Source of the DNA: Cellulomonas soli
Lineage (GTDB): Bacteria > Actinomycetota > Actinomycetes > Actinomycetales > Cellulomonadaceae
Length of the DNA: 64,000 bases
NCBI RefSeq assembly: GCF_013409305.1
Contig: NZ_JACBZJ010000001.1
Location: forward strand, 1,488,001-1,552,000
Direction: 5' to 3'
Position numbers and translations under genes: made by a program. Shown one piece after another: positions 9,560-16,500 of the stretch. The notes beneath the pieces are model-generated. The model saw nothing but the letters and a program-made list of their open reading frames with translations, was not told the DNA's origin and made no database searches. Every line of letters begins with the position of its first letter. The first letter of the stretch is position 1.

Positions 9560-9563
9560 ACCC

Positions 9564-9782
9564 GTGCACCGCAGCTGGTCGCCAGGGCTCAGGCGACGCG
9601 GACGTCCCCTCTACGTCACCGCCACTGGGCTCGAGATCGCCGAAGCGGCACGGATCGTCGTCGCCATGGCGGGTCCGAACCGGCTTCCGGACGCACTGGC
9701 GAGAGCGGACCGCCTCGCTCGCGGCCGCATTCGACCGCTCATCGACTGGCCATCTGCCCACAGCCGGTCGACCGTTCCCTGA
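9564..9782 (+). pseudogene. Possible remnant of an endonuclease V C-terminus
   Basis: A 72-codon frame directly after the lipoprotein gene. Part of it (RPLYVTATGLEIAEAARIVV...RLPDALARADRLARG) resembles the C-terminal strand-helix region of endonuclease V (Nfi), where a RPLYVS-like strand is followed by an RLPE...ADRLA helix. The catalytic core is absent. The flanking sequence on both sides lacks coding character, so if the match is real this is a decayed fragment. Low confidence: a similarity search of this stretch would decide. Confidence 0.3.
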
Positions 9783-9841
9783 CAAGAGCGCCGGCCCACG
9801 CATCGCTAGCCTGAGGGCGTCCCCAGGCAGAGGAGAACCTC

Positions 9842-10432
9842 GTGGGCACGGTGGTCATGTACGGCTCGGTGTCGGTCGACGGCTTCATCGCGGACGAGGA
9901 CGACCAGCCCGGGCCCCTGTTCGACTGGCTGCTCAGCGGTGACGTGCCGTTGGACGAGACCGGCGCGCTGAAGGTGTCACAGGCGTCCTTCGACTACACC
10001 CGGCCGTACTGGGACCAGATCGGGGTGACCGTCGTCGGCCGCCACGTCTTCGACCTGACGGACGGCTGGGACGGGACGCCGCCCGGCGGGGTCGAGCACG
10101 TGGTCGTCGTGACTCACCGGCCGATGCCCGAGGGCTGGGACCCCGAGGCGCCGTTCCACTTCGTCGACGGCGTCGAGGCGGCCGTCACCAAGGCGCAGGA
10201 GCTCGCGGGTGACCGCATCGTCGAGGTCGCCGCCGGCGACGTCGGTGGCCAGGTGCTGGCCGCGGGACTGGTCGACGTGGTGCGCATGGACGTGGCACCT
10301 GTCGTGCTCGGCTCCGGCAAGCGCTACTTCGGGTCGGTCCACGCCCAGCACCTGCTCGAGGACCCCGACGTGGTGATCCAGGGCGACCGGGTGCTGCACC
10401 TGCGCTACCGGGTGCGCCGCCGACCGGCCTGA
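9842..10432 (+). CDS. Dihydrofolate reductase family protein (RibD C-terminal-like)
   Basis: 196-aa stand-alone protein of the RibD_C/DHFR-like reductase family, cytosolic. The N-terminus MYGSVSVDGFIADEDDQPGPLFDW is characteristic of this group. Further family features are VVGRHVFDLTDGW, the cofactor-proximal GGVEHVVVVTH, and VAAGDVGGQVLAAGLVD with VLGSGKRYFG near the C-terminus. The substrate is unknown; these proteins are NADPH-dependent reductases of unassigned role. AGGAGAACCTC precedes the GTG start and is a good ribosome binding site. Normal length, complete. Confidence 0.88.
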   Translation: MGTVVMYGSVSVDGFIADEDDQPGPLFDWLLSGDVPLDETGALKVSQASFDYTRPYWDQIGVTVVGRHVFDLTDGWDGTPPGGVEHVVVVTHRPMPEGWDPEAPFHFVDGVEAAVTKAQELAGDRIVEVAAGDVGGQVLAAGLVDVVRMDVAPVVLGSGKRYFGSVHAQHLLEDPDVVIQGDRVLHLRYRVRRRPA

Positions 10433-10709
10433 GCGGTGATGCGGCCCTCAGCCGCGGCCATGGACCCGCCCAGCAGCTCCCGACCACACGCGCGGGGCGG
10501 GCGGGGCATGAGCGGGCTGACGGGTGCTACACACCGCATGGCTGAGAACCAAGCCGATGGCCGCCTGCGAAGTCCTGCCGATGGTGCCACCGACATCGAG
10601 AGGCGCTTCGGCGGTGCATGGCTCCTGCCCAGAACGACGCGAGCGGACGCATGACACCCACCAGGGCTTGCGTCCCCAGGCTCGCGGTAGCTGATCGCGC
10701 GCGCTGGCC

Positions 10710-10741
10710 AGGTGGGGCGCCGATCGTGCGGCGCCCCACCT
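10710..10741 (-). terminator. Hairpin terminator after the secreted-protein gene
   Basis: A perfect 13-bp stem (AGGTGGGGCGCCG with its reverse complement) and 6-nt loop ATCGTG, placed 5 bp beyond the stop codon of the minus-strand gene at 10746. There is no long T tract, as is common in high-GC actinobacteria. The 277 bp between it and the DHFR-like gene (10433-10709) contain no gene I can support. Confidence 0.7.
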
Positions 10742-10745
10742 TCTG

Positions 10746-11084
10746 TCAGACGCCGGTGTTCGAGCAGTCGGCCTGGCCCGAGATCGGCCGGTTCGGCGAG
10801 TAGGCGCTCCACCGGGAGACGAACTGGTACGGCCCGAAGGAGCGCTTGAGGCCGGTGCCGGTGACGGTGCGGGTGGTCTGGCTCTGACCGCTGATGTAGG
10901 TGTGGCTGGCGTCGTAGCTGCCGGAGTAGCCGGAGATCGTGACCGTCGAGGCGACGGAGACCTTGTAGTTGGCGGCGCAGCTGCGCGCACCCACGGACTC
11001 GTAGGCGGACGCGGGCGCGGTCAGCGCGACGGTCGCGGCGAGCACGACACCGGCGGCGAGAGCTGTACGGACGAGCGACTTCAT
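10746..11084 (-). CDS. Small secreted protein of unknown function
   Basis: 112 aa. Start ATG 11084 is set by an AGGAGGC ribosome binding site 4 nt upstream and by the clean signal peptide that follows (MKSLVRTALAAGVVL...APASA, cleavage near residue 27). The mature protein of about 85 residues is rich in S, T, Y and G and has two cysteines (GARSCAANY near the start, QADCSNTGV at the end) that probably pair. It resembles small extracellular beta-rich proteins of actinobacteria, but I recognise no family. Terminated by the hairpin at 10710-10741. Divergent from the lipoprotein operon at 11297. Confidence 0.75.
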   Translation of the reverse strand: MKSLVRTALAAGVVLAATVALTAPASAYESVGARSCAANYKVSVASTVTISGYSGSYDASHTYISGQSQTTRTVTGTGLKRSFGPYQFVSRWSAYSPNRPISGQADCSNTGV

Positions 11085-11296
11085 GATGCCTCCTGCTTGT
11101 TTACCCGACCACCACTTGTGTAATGGATGGCATAACTCATTCACCCAGCGGGCCTCCAGCGGCAACGAGCAATATGGCTCTTGTGGGCCTTGTACGCAAC
11201 GGGTAACGATCATCGACCGGTCGGGGGCGTCGCTTGCTTCTTGTCCCCAGGACGTGGGATCGTCAGCGCCATCCACGGTCAGCAAAGGGGGCTGGT

Positions 11297-11965
11297 ATGC
11301 GCCGTGCAGCAGCAGCGGTGTTGGTCGTCGGGGTGCTCGTGACCTCGGCGTGCACGGGTGGCGACCCGGGGTCAGCCGCACCCTCGCCCGGCGTGGGTGC
11401 GAGCGCCGCCCCTGCCACGAGCCCAGCGGTCGACCCGTACTCCGGTAGTGACGCTGACGTGCTGCTTCAGACCGTGAGCGACTCCGCGAAGCTCTACGGC
11501 ATCCAGGACCCGCCCGACGTGGCGGTGGTCCGTACGGTGACACCCGACGAGCGCACCGCTGTGATCGTGCAGTGCCTTGCCGACGTCGGGGTTACCGCAC
11601 GCGCGGAGTCCGACGGCTGGTCGGTCGAGTCGCCCGTCGATCAAAGTTCGGCGATCAATCTCCAGCAATACATCTGCCAGGCGAAGTATCCTCTGGACCC
11701 GAAGTACGTCCGCACGCTCAGCGAAGACCAGATCCGGATCTTCTACGGCTACGTGCGCGATTCCTTGCTGCCGTGCCTGTCCGGAAAGGGATATGACATC
11801 GATGGGCTCCCGACCGAGGACGTCTATGTCGACAGCTTCCAGAGCGGGCAGGGTGCGTTCGACCCGTACGCGGTGGAACCGTTGGTGAGCACGGAGCAGC
11901 GCGTGTGGGAGAGCCTGCAGCAGGCATGCCCGCCGAGTCCGCCGACAGACGTGCTCTACAAGTGA
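11297..11965 (+). CDS. Lipoprotein, first gene of a MacB-type exporter operon
   Basis: 222 aa with a lipoprotein signal peptide (MRRAAAAVLVVGVLVTSAC, lipobox TSAC, lipidated Cys at about residue 19) followed by a Pro/Ala/Ser spacer. The mature domain is a roughly 170-residue globular region with four later cysteines (VQCLADVG, QYICQAK, LLPCLSGKG, QQACPPS). No family recognised. Its stop overlaps the GTG of the next gene by 4 bp (GTGA), so it is translationally coupled to the adaptor, ATPase and permease genes and is likely a partner or substrate-capture component of that exporter. Confidence 0.75.
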   Translation: MRRAAAAVLVVGVLVTSACTGGDPGSAAPSPGVGASAAPATSPAVDPYSGSDADVLLQTVSDSAKLYGIQDPPDVAVVRTVTPDERTAVIVQCLADVGVTARAESDGWSVESPVDQSSAINLQQYICQAKYPLDPKYVRTLSEDQIRIFYGYVRDSLLPCLSGKGYDIDGLPTEDVYVDSFQSGQGAFDPYAVEPLVSTEQRVWESLQQACPPSPPTDVLYK

Positions 11966-13095
11966 CGGCGCCGGCAGAGAACGCACCGGCGGGTCACGAC
12001 GAGCACGAGCCGCGCGCACGCCGCACCGCGCGGTGGCTTGCACTCGTGCTGGTCGTGGCCCTGGCCGCCGGTGCGGGGTGGTGGGCCGCGCGGGTCACCA
12101 CCGCGCACGACATCCCCGAAGTCGACGCGGGTTCGCAGCAGGTTCAGGTCGAGGTCGTCGACGGCAGGGTGGGCCGTGCGCTGGCGGTCAACGTGACCGT
12201 CGCGCGCCCGTTCCGGCTGCTGGCGTCGAACTCGCTCGAAGGTGTCGTCACCTCGGTCGGCGGTGGTGATGCCCAGCTCGGCGAGCCGGTGTTCGTCGTC
12301 GCGGGCGTGCCGGCACGGGCGGTCGTTGGGGTGATGCCGTTCTACCGCGACCTCGCCGGCGGGACCTCCGGTGCGGACGTCACCCAGCTGCAGGACGCGC
12401 TGCGCGACCTCGGCTACTTCCAGGGCTCGAGCGACGGGCGGTTCGGCGCCTCGACGACACGGGCGGTCACGGCCTGGCAGAAGGCCGTCGGAGAGCCTGC
12501 GACCGGGACGGTCACGCTGGGTTCGTTGATCGCGTTCCCCCAACTGCCCGCGACCTACCGGCTGGACGAGGACTTCGTCGTCGGCGCTGTCGTCGGCGGG
12601 GGCGAACCCGCCGTGTTCGCACCGGCCGGGGATGCCGAGTTCCGCCTCGTGCTCGGCGCCGACCAGGCGCGGCTGGTTCCGGCCGAGGCAGACGTCATGG
12701 TGACGTTCGAGGACCTGCAGTGGGCCGCGGTCGTCACCTCGTCCACCGTGGGCGAGGACGGGAGCACGACGTTCGCCCTGGTGGGCCCGGACGGAGGGGC
12801 CGTGTGCGGTGAGCAGTGCGCGTCGCTGCCGGCCCAGGAGCAGATCACGTTGCTCGCGCAGGTCCAGGTCGTCCCGCAGACCACCGGTCCGGCGGTCCCG
12901 GTGGCGGCCGTCAGGACCGCCGCGGACGGCGGCACGTACGTCGTGCTCCCGGGCGGAGACGAGGAGGCCGTCACGGTCCTGGCCGCCGGTGACGGCCTTG
13001 CGATCGTCGACGGGCTCACCGCGGGTGACCAGGTGGTGGTGCTGGACGCGGCATCCTCGACTCAGGGCGGCGCCGGTGAGCCGGATCAAGGTTGA
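11962..13095 (+). CDS. Peptidoglycan-binding, membrane-fusion-type adaptor protein
   Basis: 377 aa with one N-terminal transmembrane helix (about 25-45). An HlyD/MacA-like region follows, in which a PG_binding_1 domain takes the place of the usual coiled coil (VTQLQDALRDLGYFQGSSDGRFGASTTRAVTAWQ). The C-terminal half has beta-barrel-like MFP strands. This architecture is common in Gram-positive MacAB-like systems, where the adaptor links a permease to the cell wall. Start GTG 11962 overlaps the upstream stop (GTGA); an in-frame ATG at 11926 would overlap by 40 bp and is less likely. Confidence 0.85.
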   Translation: MTAPAENAPAGHDEHEPRARRTARWLALVLVVALAAGAGWWAARVTTAHDIPEVDAGSQQVQVEVVDGRVGRALAVNVTVARPFRLLASNSLEGVVTSVGGGDAQLGEPVFVVAGVPARAVVGVMPFYRDLAGGTSGADVTQLQDALRDLGYFQGSSDGRFGASTTRAVTAWQKAVGEPATGTVTLGSLIAFPQLPATYRLDEDFVVGAVVGGGEPAVFAPAGDAEFRLVLGADQARLVPAEADVMVTFEDLQWAAVVTSSTVGEDGSTTFALVGPDGGAVCGEQCASLPAQEQITLLAQVQVVPQTTGPAVPVAAVRTAADGGTYVVLPGGDEEAVTVLAAGDGLAIVDGLTAGDQVVVLDAASSTQGGAGEPDQG

Positions 13096-13717
13096 GGGGC
13101 TGGCATTCTCCTACCGACGCGGCACCGAGGAGCTGTTCGGTGGCCTGTCGTGGGAGTTCGCCCCGGGGGCACTGACCGCGATCACCGGTCCGTCGGGGCG
13201 CGGGAAGTCCACGCTGCTGTACGTGATCGGTCTGATGCTGCGACCCAGCGCCGGCGCGGTGCTGCTCGACGGGCGAGACGTCACCCACTTGTCCGACGCC
13301 CGGCGGGCACGCGTCCGCGCATCCAGCATCGGGTTCGTCTTCCAGGACGCGGTGCTCGACCCGACCCGCACCATCCTGGACTCGGTGTGCGAACCAGCCC
13401 TCTACCGCGGGGACCGGCGGCGTTCGGTCGAACGGCACGGACGCGAGCTGCTGGATCAGCTCGGGGTCGGCACGCGCGTCGAGCACCGCCCTGGTCAGAT
13501 CTCCGGGGGGCAGGCGCAACGCGTCGCGATCGCGCGGGCGCTGATGAACGACCCGGCGGTGATCCTCGCGGACGAACCGACCGGGAACCTCGACGAGGAG
13601 AACACCGCCCTGGTCCTGGGGAGCCTGCGGGCCGCGGCGAGGGACGACGCGTGCGTGCTGATCGCAACGCACGACAAGGACGTCCTCGCCCAGGCGGACG
13701 AGGTGCTCGCACTGTGA
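13076..13717 (+). CDS. ABC transporter ATP-binding protein (MacB/LolD type)
   Basis: 213 aa, normal for a LolD/MacB-type ATPase. Motifs in order: Walker A GPSGRGKST, Q-loop FQDAVLDP, signature ISGGQAQRVAIARAL, Walker B VILADEPTGNLD, and the H-loop ATHDKD. The Walker A has R in place of the more usual S/A-G before GKS. The start GTG at 13076 overlaps the adaptor gene by 20 bp. It would energise the permease encoded by the next gene; the transported substrate is unknown (peptide, lipid or antibiotic are possibilities). Confidence 0.9.
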   Translation: MSRIKVEGLAFSYRRGTEELFGGLSWEFAPGALTAITGPSGRGKSTLLYVIGLMLRPSAGAVLLDGRDVTHLSDARRARVRASSIGFVFQDAVLDPTRTILDSVCEPALYRGDRRRSVERHGRELLDQLGVGTRVEHRPGQISGGQAQRVAIARALMNDPAVILADEPTGNLDEENTALVLGSLRAAARDDACVLIATHDKDVLAQADEVLAL

Positions 13718-14805
13718 GGCTGCGCGAACTGCTGCGTGAGGCCACCGCGTCCGCGCGGGCGCAACGCGTTCCCACCCTCATGGTGGTCGTGCTGGTGGCG
13801 GCGATGTGCGTCACCACGATCCTCACCGTCGGACGGACGGCCGGCGCGGAGGCCCAGGTCGCCGAGCGGCTGAACAGCGCCGGGTCGCGTCAGCTCGTCG
13901 TGCGCGACGCCCGCAGCCAGGGCTTCCTGACCTCCTCCGTGGTCGGGTCGGTCGAGTCGTTGTCGACCGTCGAACGGGCCGTGGGTCTGGGAATCGCATT
14001 CGACGCCTCGAACGCCGTCTTCGGTTCGGGCGGGACCGCGGTCGCCGCACGCGCGGTCACCGGCGACCTCTCCTCGGCGGTGCGCCTGACGGCGGGACGG
14101 TGGCCGAACCCTGGCGAGGCGCTCGTCAGCGCACCGGCGATGAGCGCTCTCGGGCTGGACGAACCGGTCGGTTCGCTGCTCGGCTCGGACGGCGCGACCT
14201 TCGCGATCGTCGGCTCGTACGCCCCTCGGGCGCCGTTCGACGCTCTCGACGGTGGTGCGGTGGTTGCCGCATCCCCGGGCGAGAACGCCCAGGCGCTCTA
14301 CGTGATCGCGCGCAGCGCGGGTGCCGCATCGTCCACGCAGTCGGCTGTGCTCGCGACTCTGAACAGGGAAGACCCCGGCGACGTCACGGTGGAGTCGCCG
14401 GTCGACCTCGCCACGGTTCAGCAGAGCGTCGCCGGTGATCTGACGGTCTTCGGTCGGGGGATGCTGATCCTGGTGATGGGTGCCGGTGCCGTACTCGTCG
14501 GCGTGGTTGTGCTGGCCGATGTGCTGCTGCGACGCCGGGACCTGGGCCGGCGGCGCGCGCTCGGCGCAGCACGGTGGATGCTGGTCAGCCTGGTCGTACT
14601 GCGAGCCGCCCTTGCTGCAGCGCTCGGGTCGACGCTCGGTGTGCTGGCCGGCGCCGCGGCCGCTTCACGCACCGGCATCGCACCGACGGTGGCGTTCGAC
14701 GTGAGCGTCGGCGTCATCGCCGTGCTCGTGACCGCCGCCACGGCAGTCGTCCCGGCGGTAGCAGCCGCGTGGCAAGACCCCGTGCGGGTGCTGAGGACGC
14801 CCTGA
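13714..14805 (+). CDS. FtsX/MacB-type ABC transporter permease
   Basis: 363 aa, translationally coupled to the ATPase gene by a GTGA overlap. Topology: one N-terminal helix (about 22-42), a large extracytoplasmic MacB-PCD-like domain (about 45-245), then three helices in the last 115 residues (for example GRGMLILVMGAGAVLVGVVVLADVLL). A single 1+3 helix set is the core of the FtsX/MacB permeases. Last gene of the operon, ending 30 bp before the left att repeat, whose hairpin probably terminates transcription. Confidence 0.87.
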   Translation: MRLRELLREATASARAQRVPTLMVVVLVAAMCVTTILTVGRTAGAEAQVAERLNSAGSRQLVVRDARSQGFLTSSVVGSVESLSTVERAVGLGIAFDASNAVFGSGGTAVAARAVTGDLSSAVRLTAGRWPNPGEALVSAPAMSALGLDEPVGSLLGSDGATFAIVGSYAPRAPFDALDGGAVVAASPGENAQALYVIARSAGAASSTQSAVLATLNREDPGDVTVESPVDLATVQQSVAGDLTVFGRGMLILVMGAGAVLVGVVVLADVLLRRRDLGRRRALGAARWMLVSLVVLRAALAAALGSTLGVLAGAAAASRTGIAPTVAFDVSVGVIAVLVTAATAVVPAVAAAWQDPVRVLRTP

Positions 14806-14834
14806 CCGGCTGGGCCTCCGACGATCTTTGGGCA

Positions 14835-14921
14835 CCACAAACGAAGAACCCCCGGCCGGAGTGACTCCGACCGGGGGTTCCCCGTACTGCTCTGGTTGTC
14901 CGAGACGAACAACCCTGTGTG
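14835..14921. repeat. Left att-like direct repeat (attL)
   Basis: 87-bp sequence repeated at 36740-36826 with 5 substitutions. The longest identical blocks are 45 bp (14835-14879) and 19 bp (14903-14921). In the right copy the sequence directly follows the tRNA-Leu gene; in this left copy no tRNA is attached, so this is the copy displaced by integration. Confidence 0.75.
14846..14880. terminator. Hairpin terminator within the left att repeat
   Basis: GAACCCCCGG, an inner CGGAG/CTCCG pair and CCGGGGGTTC form a long near-perfect stem with one mismatched position. It probably terminates the MacB-type operon here. The equivalent hairpin in the right copy (36751-36785) terminates tRNA-Leu. Confidence 0.75.
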
Positions 14922-14982
14922 GCTTGTTCAGCCAACCTCGTAAGCCCAGGTCAAGTCAGGTTCGGGTCGACGGGCGCTCGGG

Positions 14983-15015
14983 GCTGTGTACAGGTTCGGT
15001 TGCTGCTGTGTACAG
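14983..15015. repeat. Two 12-bp direct repeats, 21-bp period
   Basis: GCTGTGTACAGG occurs at 14983-14994 and again at 15004-15015, a spacing of exactly two helical turns, about 60 bp inside the left end of the island. Such phased repeats near an att site could bind a recombinase or excisionase arm domain, or a transcriptional regulator. Only two copies are seen. Confidence 0.4.
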
Positions 15016-15093
15016 GCTGCCGAAACGATGCCCGTGCAGGCGGGCCCCTCGCCCTGCCCCGCCCCTGCGTCAGCCTGGACCGCCGGCGTGACC

Positions 15094-15390
15094 TCAAGGG
15101 CCCAGCGCGGGTCTCGTCGAGCTCGACCGCACGACGTCGGTGCGGCGGCGGATCCCCTTGTTCAGGCGTGCGCTGGGGTCGTTCGACCAGCTCTTCCGCC
15201 AGATCTCCTTGGGGAACGTGGTGAACGCGAGCAAGTCCGCGCGGGCGTCGTCCAGGTGCCCGGCGACGGCCGGCAGGGGCCCGGTGACCTGGTCGAGGAG
15301 CTTGTCGAACTGGGCGTGGACGTCTTCGGGCGTGGGCTGTTGGTGGACGCTGAGCTGCATCGCCTTGACCGCCGGCCACGAGGTCTTCGG
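15094..15390 (-). pseudogene. IS256-family transposase C-terminal fragment
   Basis: The minus-strand frame reads TSWPAVKAM..., HAQFDKLLDQVTG, LPAVAGHLDDARADLLAFTTFPKEIWRKSW and SNDPSARLNKGIRRRTDVV. This is the well-known conserved C-terminal block of IS256-type (Mut family) transposases, where it is followed by GIFPN. Here the frame diverges right after RRTDVV and the catalytic N-terminal two thirds are missing. The upstream 86 codons of the same open frame (15391-15648) encode hydrophobic sequence unrelated to IS256. It is a remnant, not a functional gene. Confidence 0.75.
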
Positions 15391-15842
15391 CGGATGTGAC
15401 CACCGAGAAGGCCGCTGCACGAGCACGGACGGGCCGGTCGGCACGAGGAGCCCCGCACACAGCCAGAGCGTGGCCCCGAGCCGGGAATCCGCCACTGTCT
15501 GGGGGTGCGTCCAGGTCAGCGGGACTAGCGCCACAAGCACGACCGCGGAGACCACCACTTCGACCGCGGGAGTCGTTCGCGTCACGACATCCGAGAGCGG
15601 CCCACCCAGCCACGCACCCGCCCCCTGCAACCCGATGACCCCAGCCACCGGTTGACGATCACCAACGGCGCCGAGCCGCGATCACGAGCCGGCTGTCGCG
15701 GAATGGAGCGAAGAGGGTCTCCACGGGCCGGACGGTATGCACCACCGGGGACACGCGAACGTGCAGGTCGCACTGCTTGTCCCGCATGGCCCGGGGCCGG
15801 GTGCCGCGCCTTCACCCAGACGAGTGACCGCTGGCCGACACC

Positions 15843-16024
15843 CGCGAGTTCGTCGCGAGGGCGTCGATCAGTGCAGCCATCGCCGGTCGGCCGCGGCTTC
15901 GGTCGGTGTCGCGGTAGGCGCCGATCATGCGCCGGTAGGTGGCTCAGGTGGCCTCGACCTGGACGTGATCCTCGACGGCGAACAGGCCCTGCGCGAATTC
16001 GCGACGCGCTCGATCCCACCACAC
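15843..16024 (-). pseudogene. ISL3-family transposase fragment with in-frame stop
   Basis: Minus-strand translation gives WWDRARREFAQGLFAVEDHVQVEAT, a stop (TGA at 15944-15946), then TYRRMIGAYRDTDRSRGRP and AMAALIDALATNSRVS. This matches the typical ISL3 transposase region in which VEATW is followed by a YQRMIxAYRxPDR segment, so the TGA replaces what should be a TGG tryptophan codon. Both ends of the gene are missing. Together with the IS256 fragment it shows that 15.1-16.0 kb is decayed insertion-sequence debris. Confidence 0.65.
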
Positions 16025-16320
16025 GCACGTCCCACAAGGCCCACCCGACGGGTCAAGGGACGAATGTCCCTGTGGGGTTCAGAGGGCGGGTTAAATACTC
16101 CTGCCGAAGCCACAGCCGTGGCCTACCGGCCCTGAGTTCAGCGGCCGACAAAAGGGGGCAATCTCATGGCGAAGCCATGTCTTCTGGCTGCAGCAGCGTC
16201 GGTTGCGTCGCACGTGACGCCACCTGGAGAACACCTCGTCCCCGGTTGTCCCGAGGCCGTTCTCTAGGCCGGTTCAGCGGGACGGGCACGCCGCCCGTCA
16301 CCAGAGTCAGGAGGCAAACC

Positions 16321-16500
16321 ATGACACCCAAGGACCCGTTCGACCTCGACGTTCGCACCACCGAGCGGAGCCTGGCCGTCGAACCGCAGGGCTTCACGAC
16401 GTTCGGAACGACTTGCTGGTCGTGCAGCGACACCTGCTACTCAGAGTGCTGCCCGACACCGTCGCTGGGCAAGTTCTGCTCGAACAGCTGCAGCTGTTGA
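16321..16500 (+). CDS. lanA: Class I lanthipeptide precursor peptide (LanA)
   Basis: 59 aa, preceded by AGGAGG 6 nt before the ATG. The leader (about residues 1-24) contains the FDLDV motif at 7-11, the counterpart of the FNLD box by which LanB dehydratases bind nisin-type leaders. The C-terminal half carries 8 cysteines (32, 35, 39, 43, 44, 53, 57, 59) and 13 Ser/Thr, with a first cluster TTCWSCSDTCYSECC and a second CSNSCSC at the very end. Enough Cys are present for up to eight thioether rings or some disulfides. First gene of the operon with the two LanC and one LanB genes. The leader cleavage site is not obvious; SLAVEPQ-GF is a guess. I recognise no known lantibiotic core. Confidence 0.9.
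   Translation: MTPKDPFDLDVRTTERSLAVEPQGFTTFGTTCWSCSDTCYSECCPTPSLGKFCSNSCSC

Noticed and set aside
9118..9942. 274-codon plus-strand frame overlapping the lipoprotein and reductase genes
   Set aside because: Arg-rich shadow in another frame; the lipoprotein and RibD_C-like frames explain the region.
15391..15648. Hydrophobic segment in frame with the IS256 fragment (possible transporter remnant)
   Set aside because: No family match recognised and no start signal; could be a chance frame in GC-rich sequence.
16041..16320. Promoter of the lan operon
   Set aside because: TTAAATACT near 16092 is AT-rich and might be a -10 region, but no convincing -35 or start site could be fixed from sequence alone.
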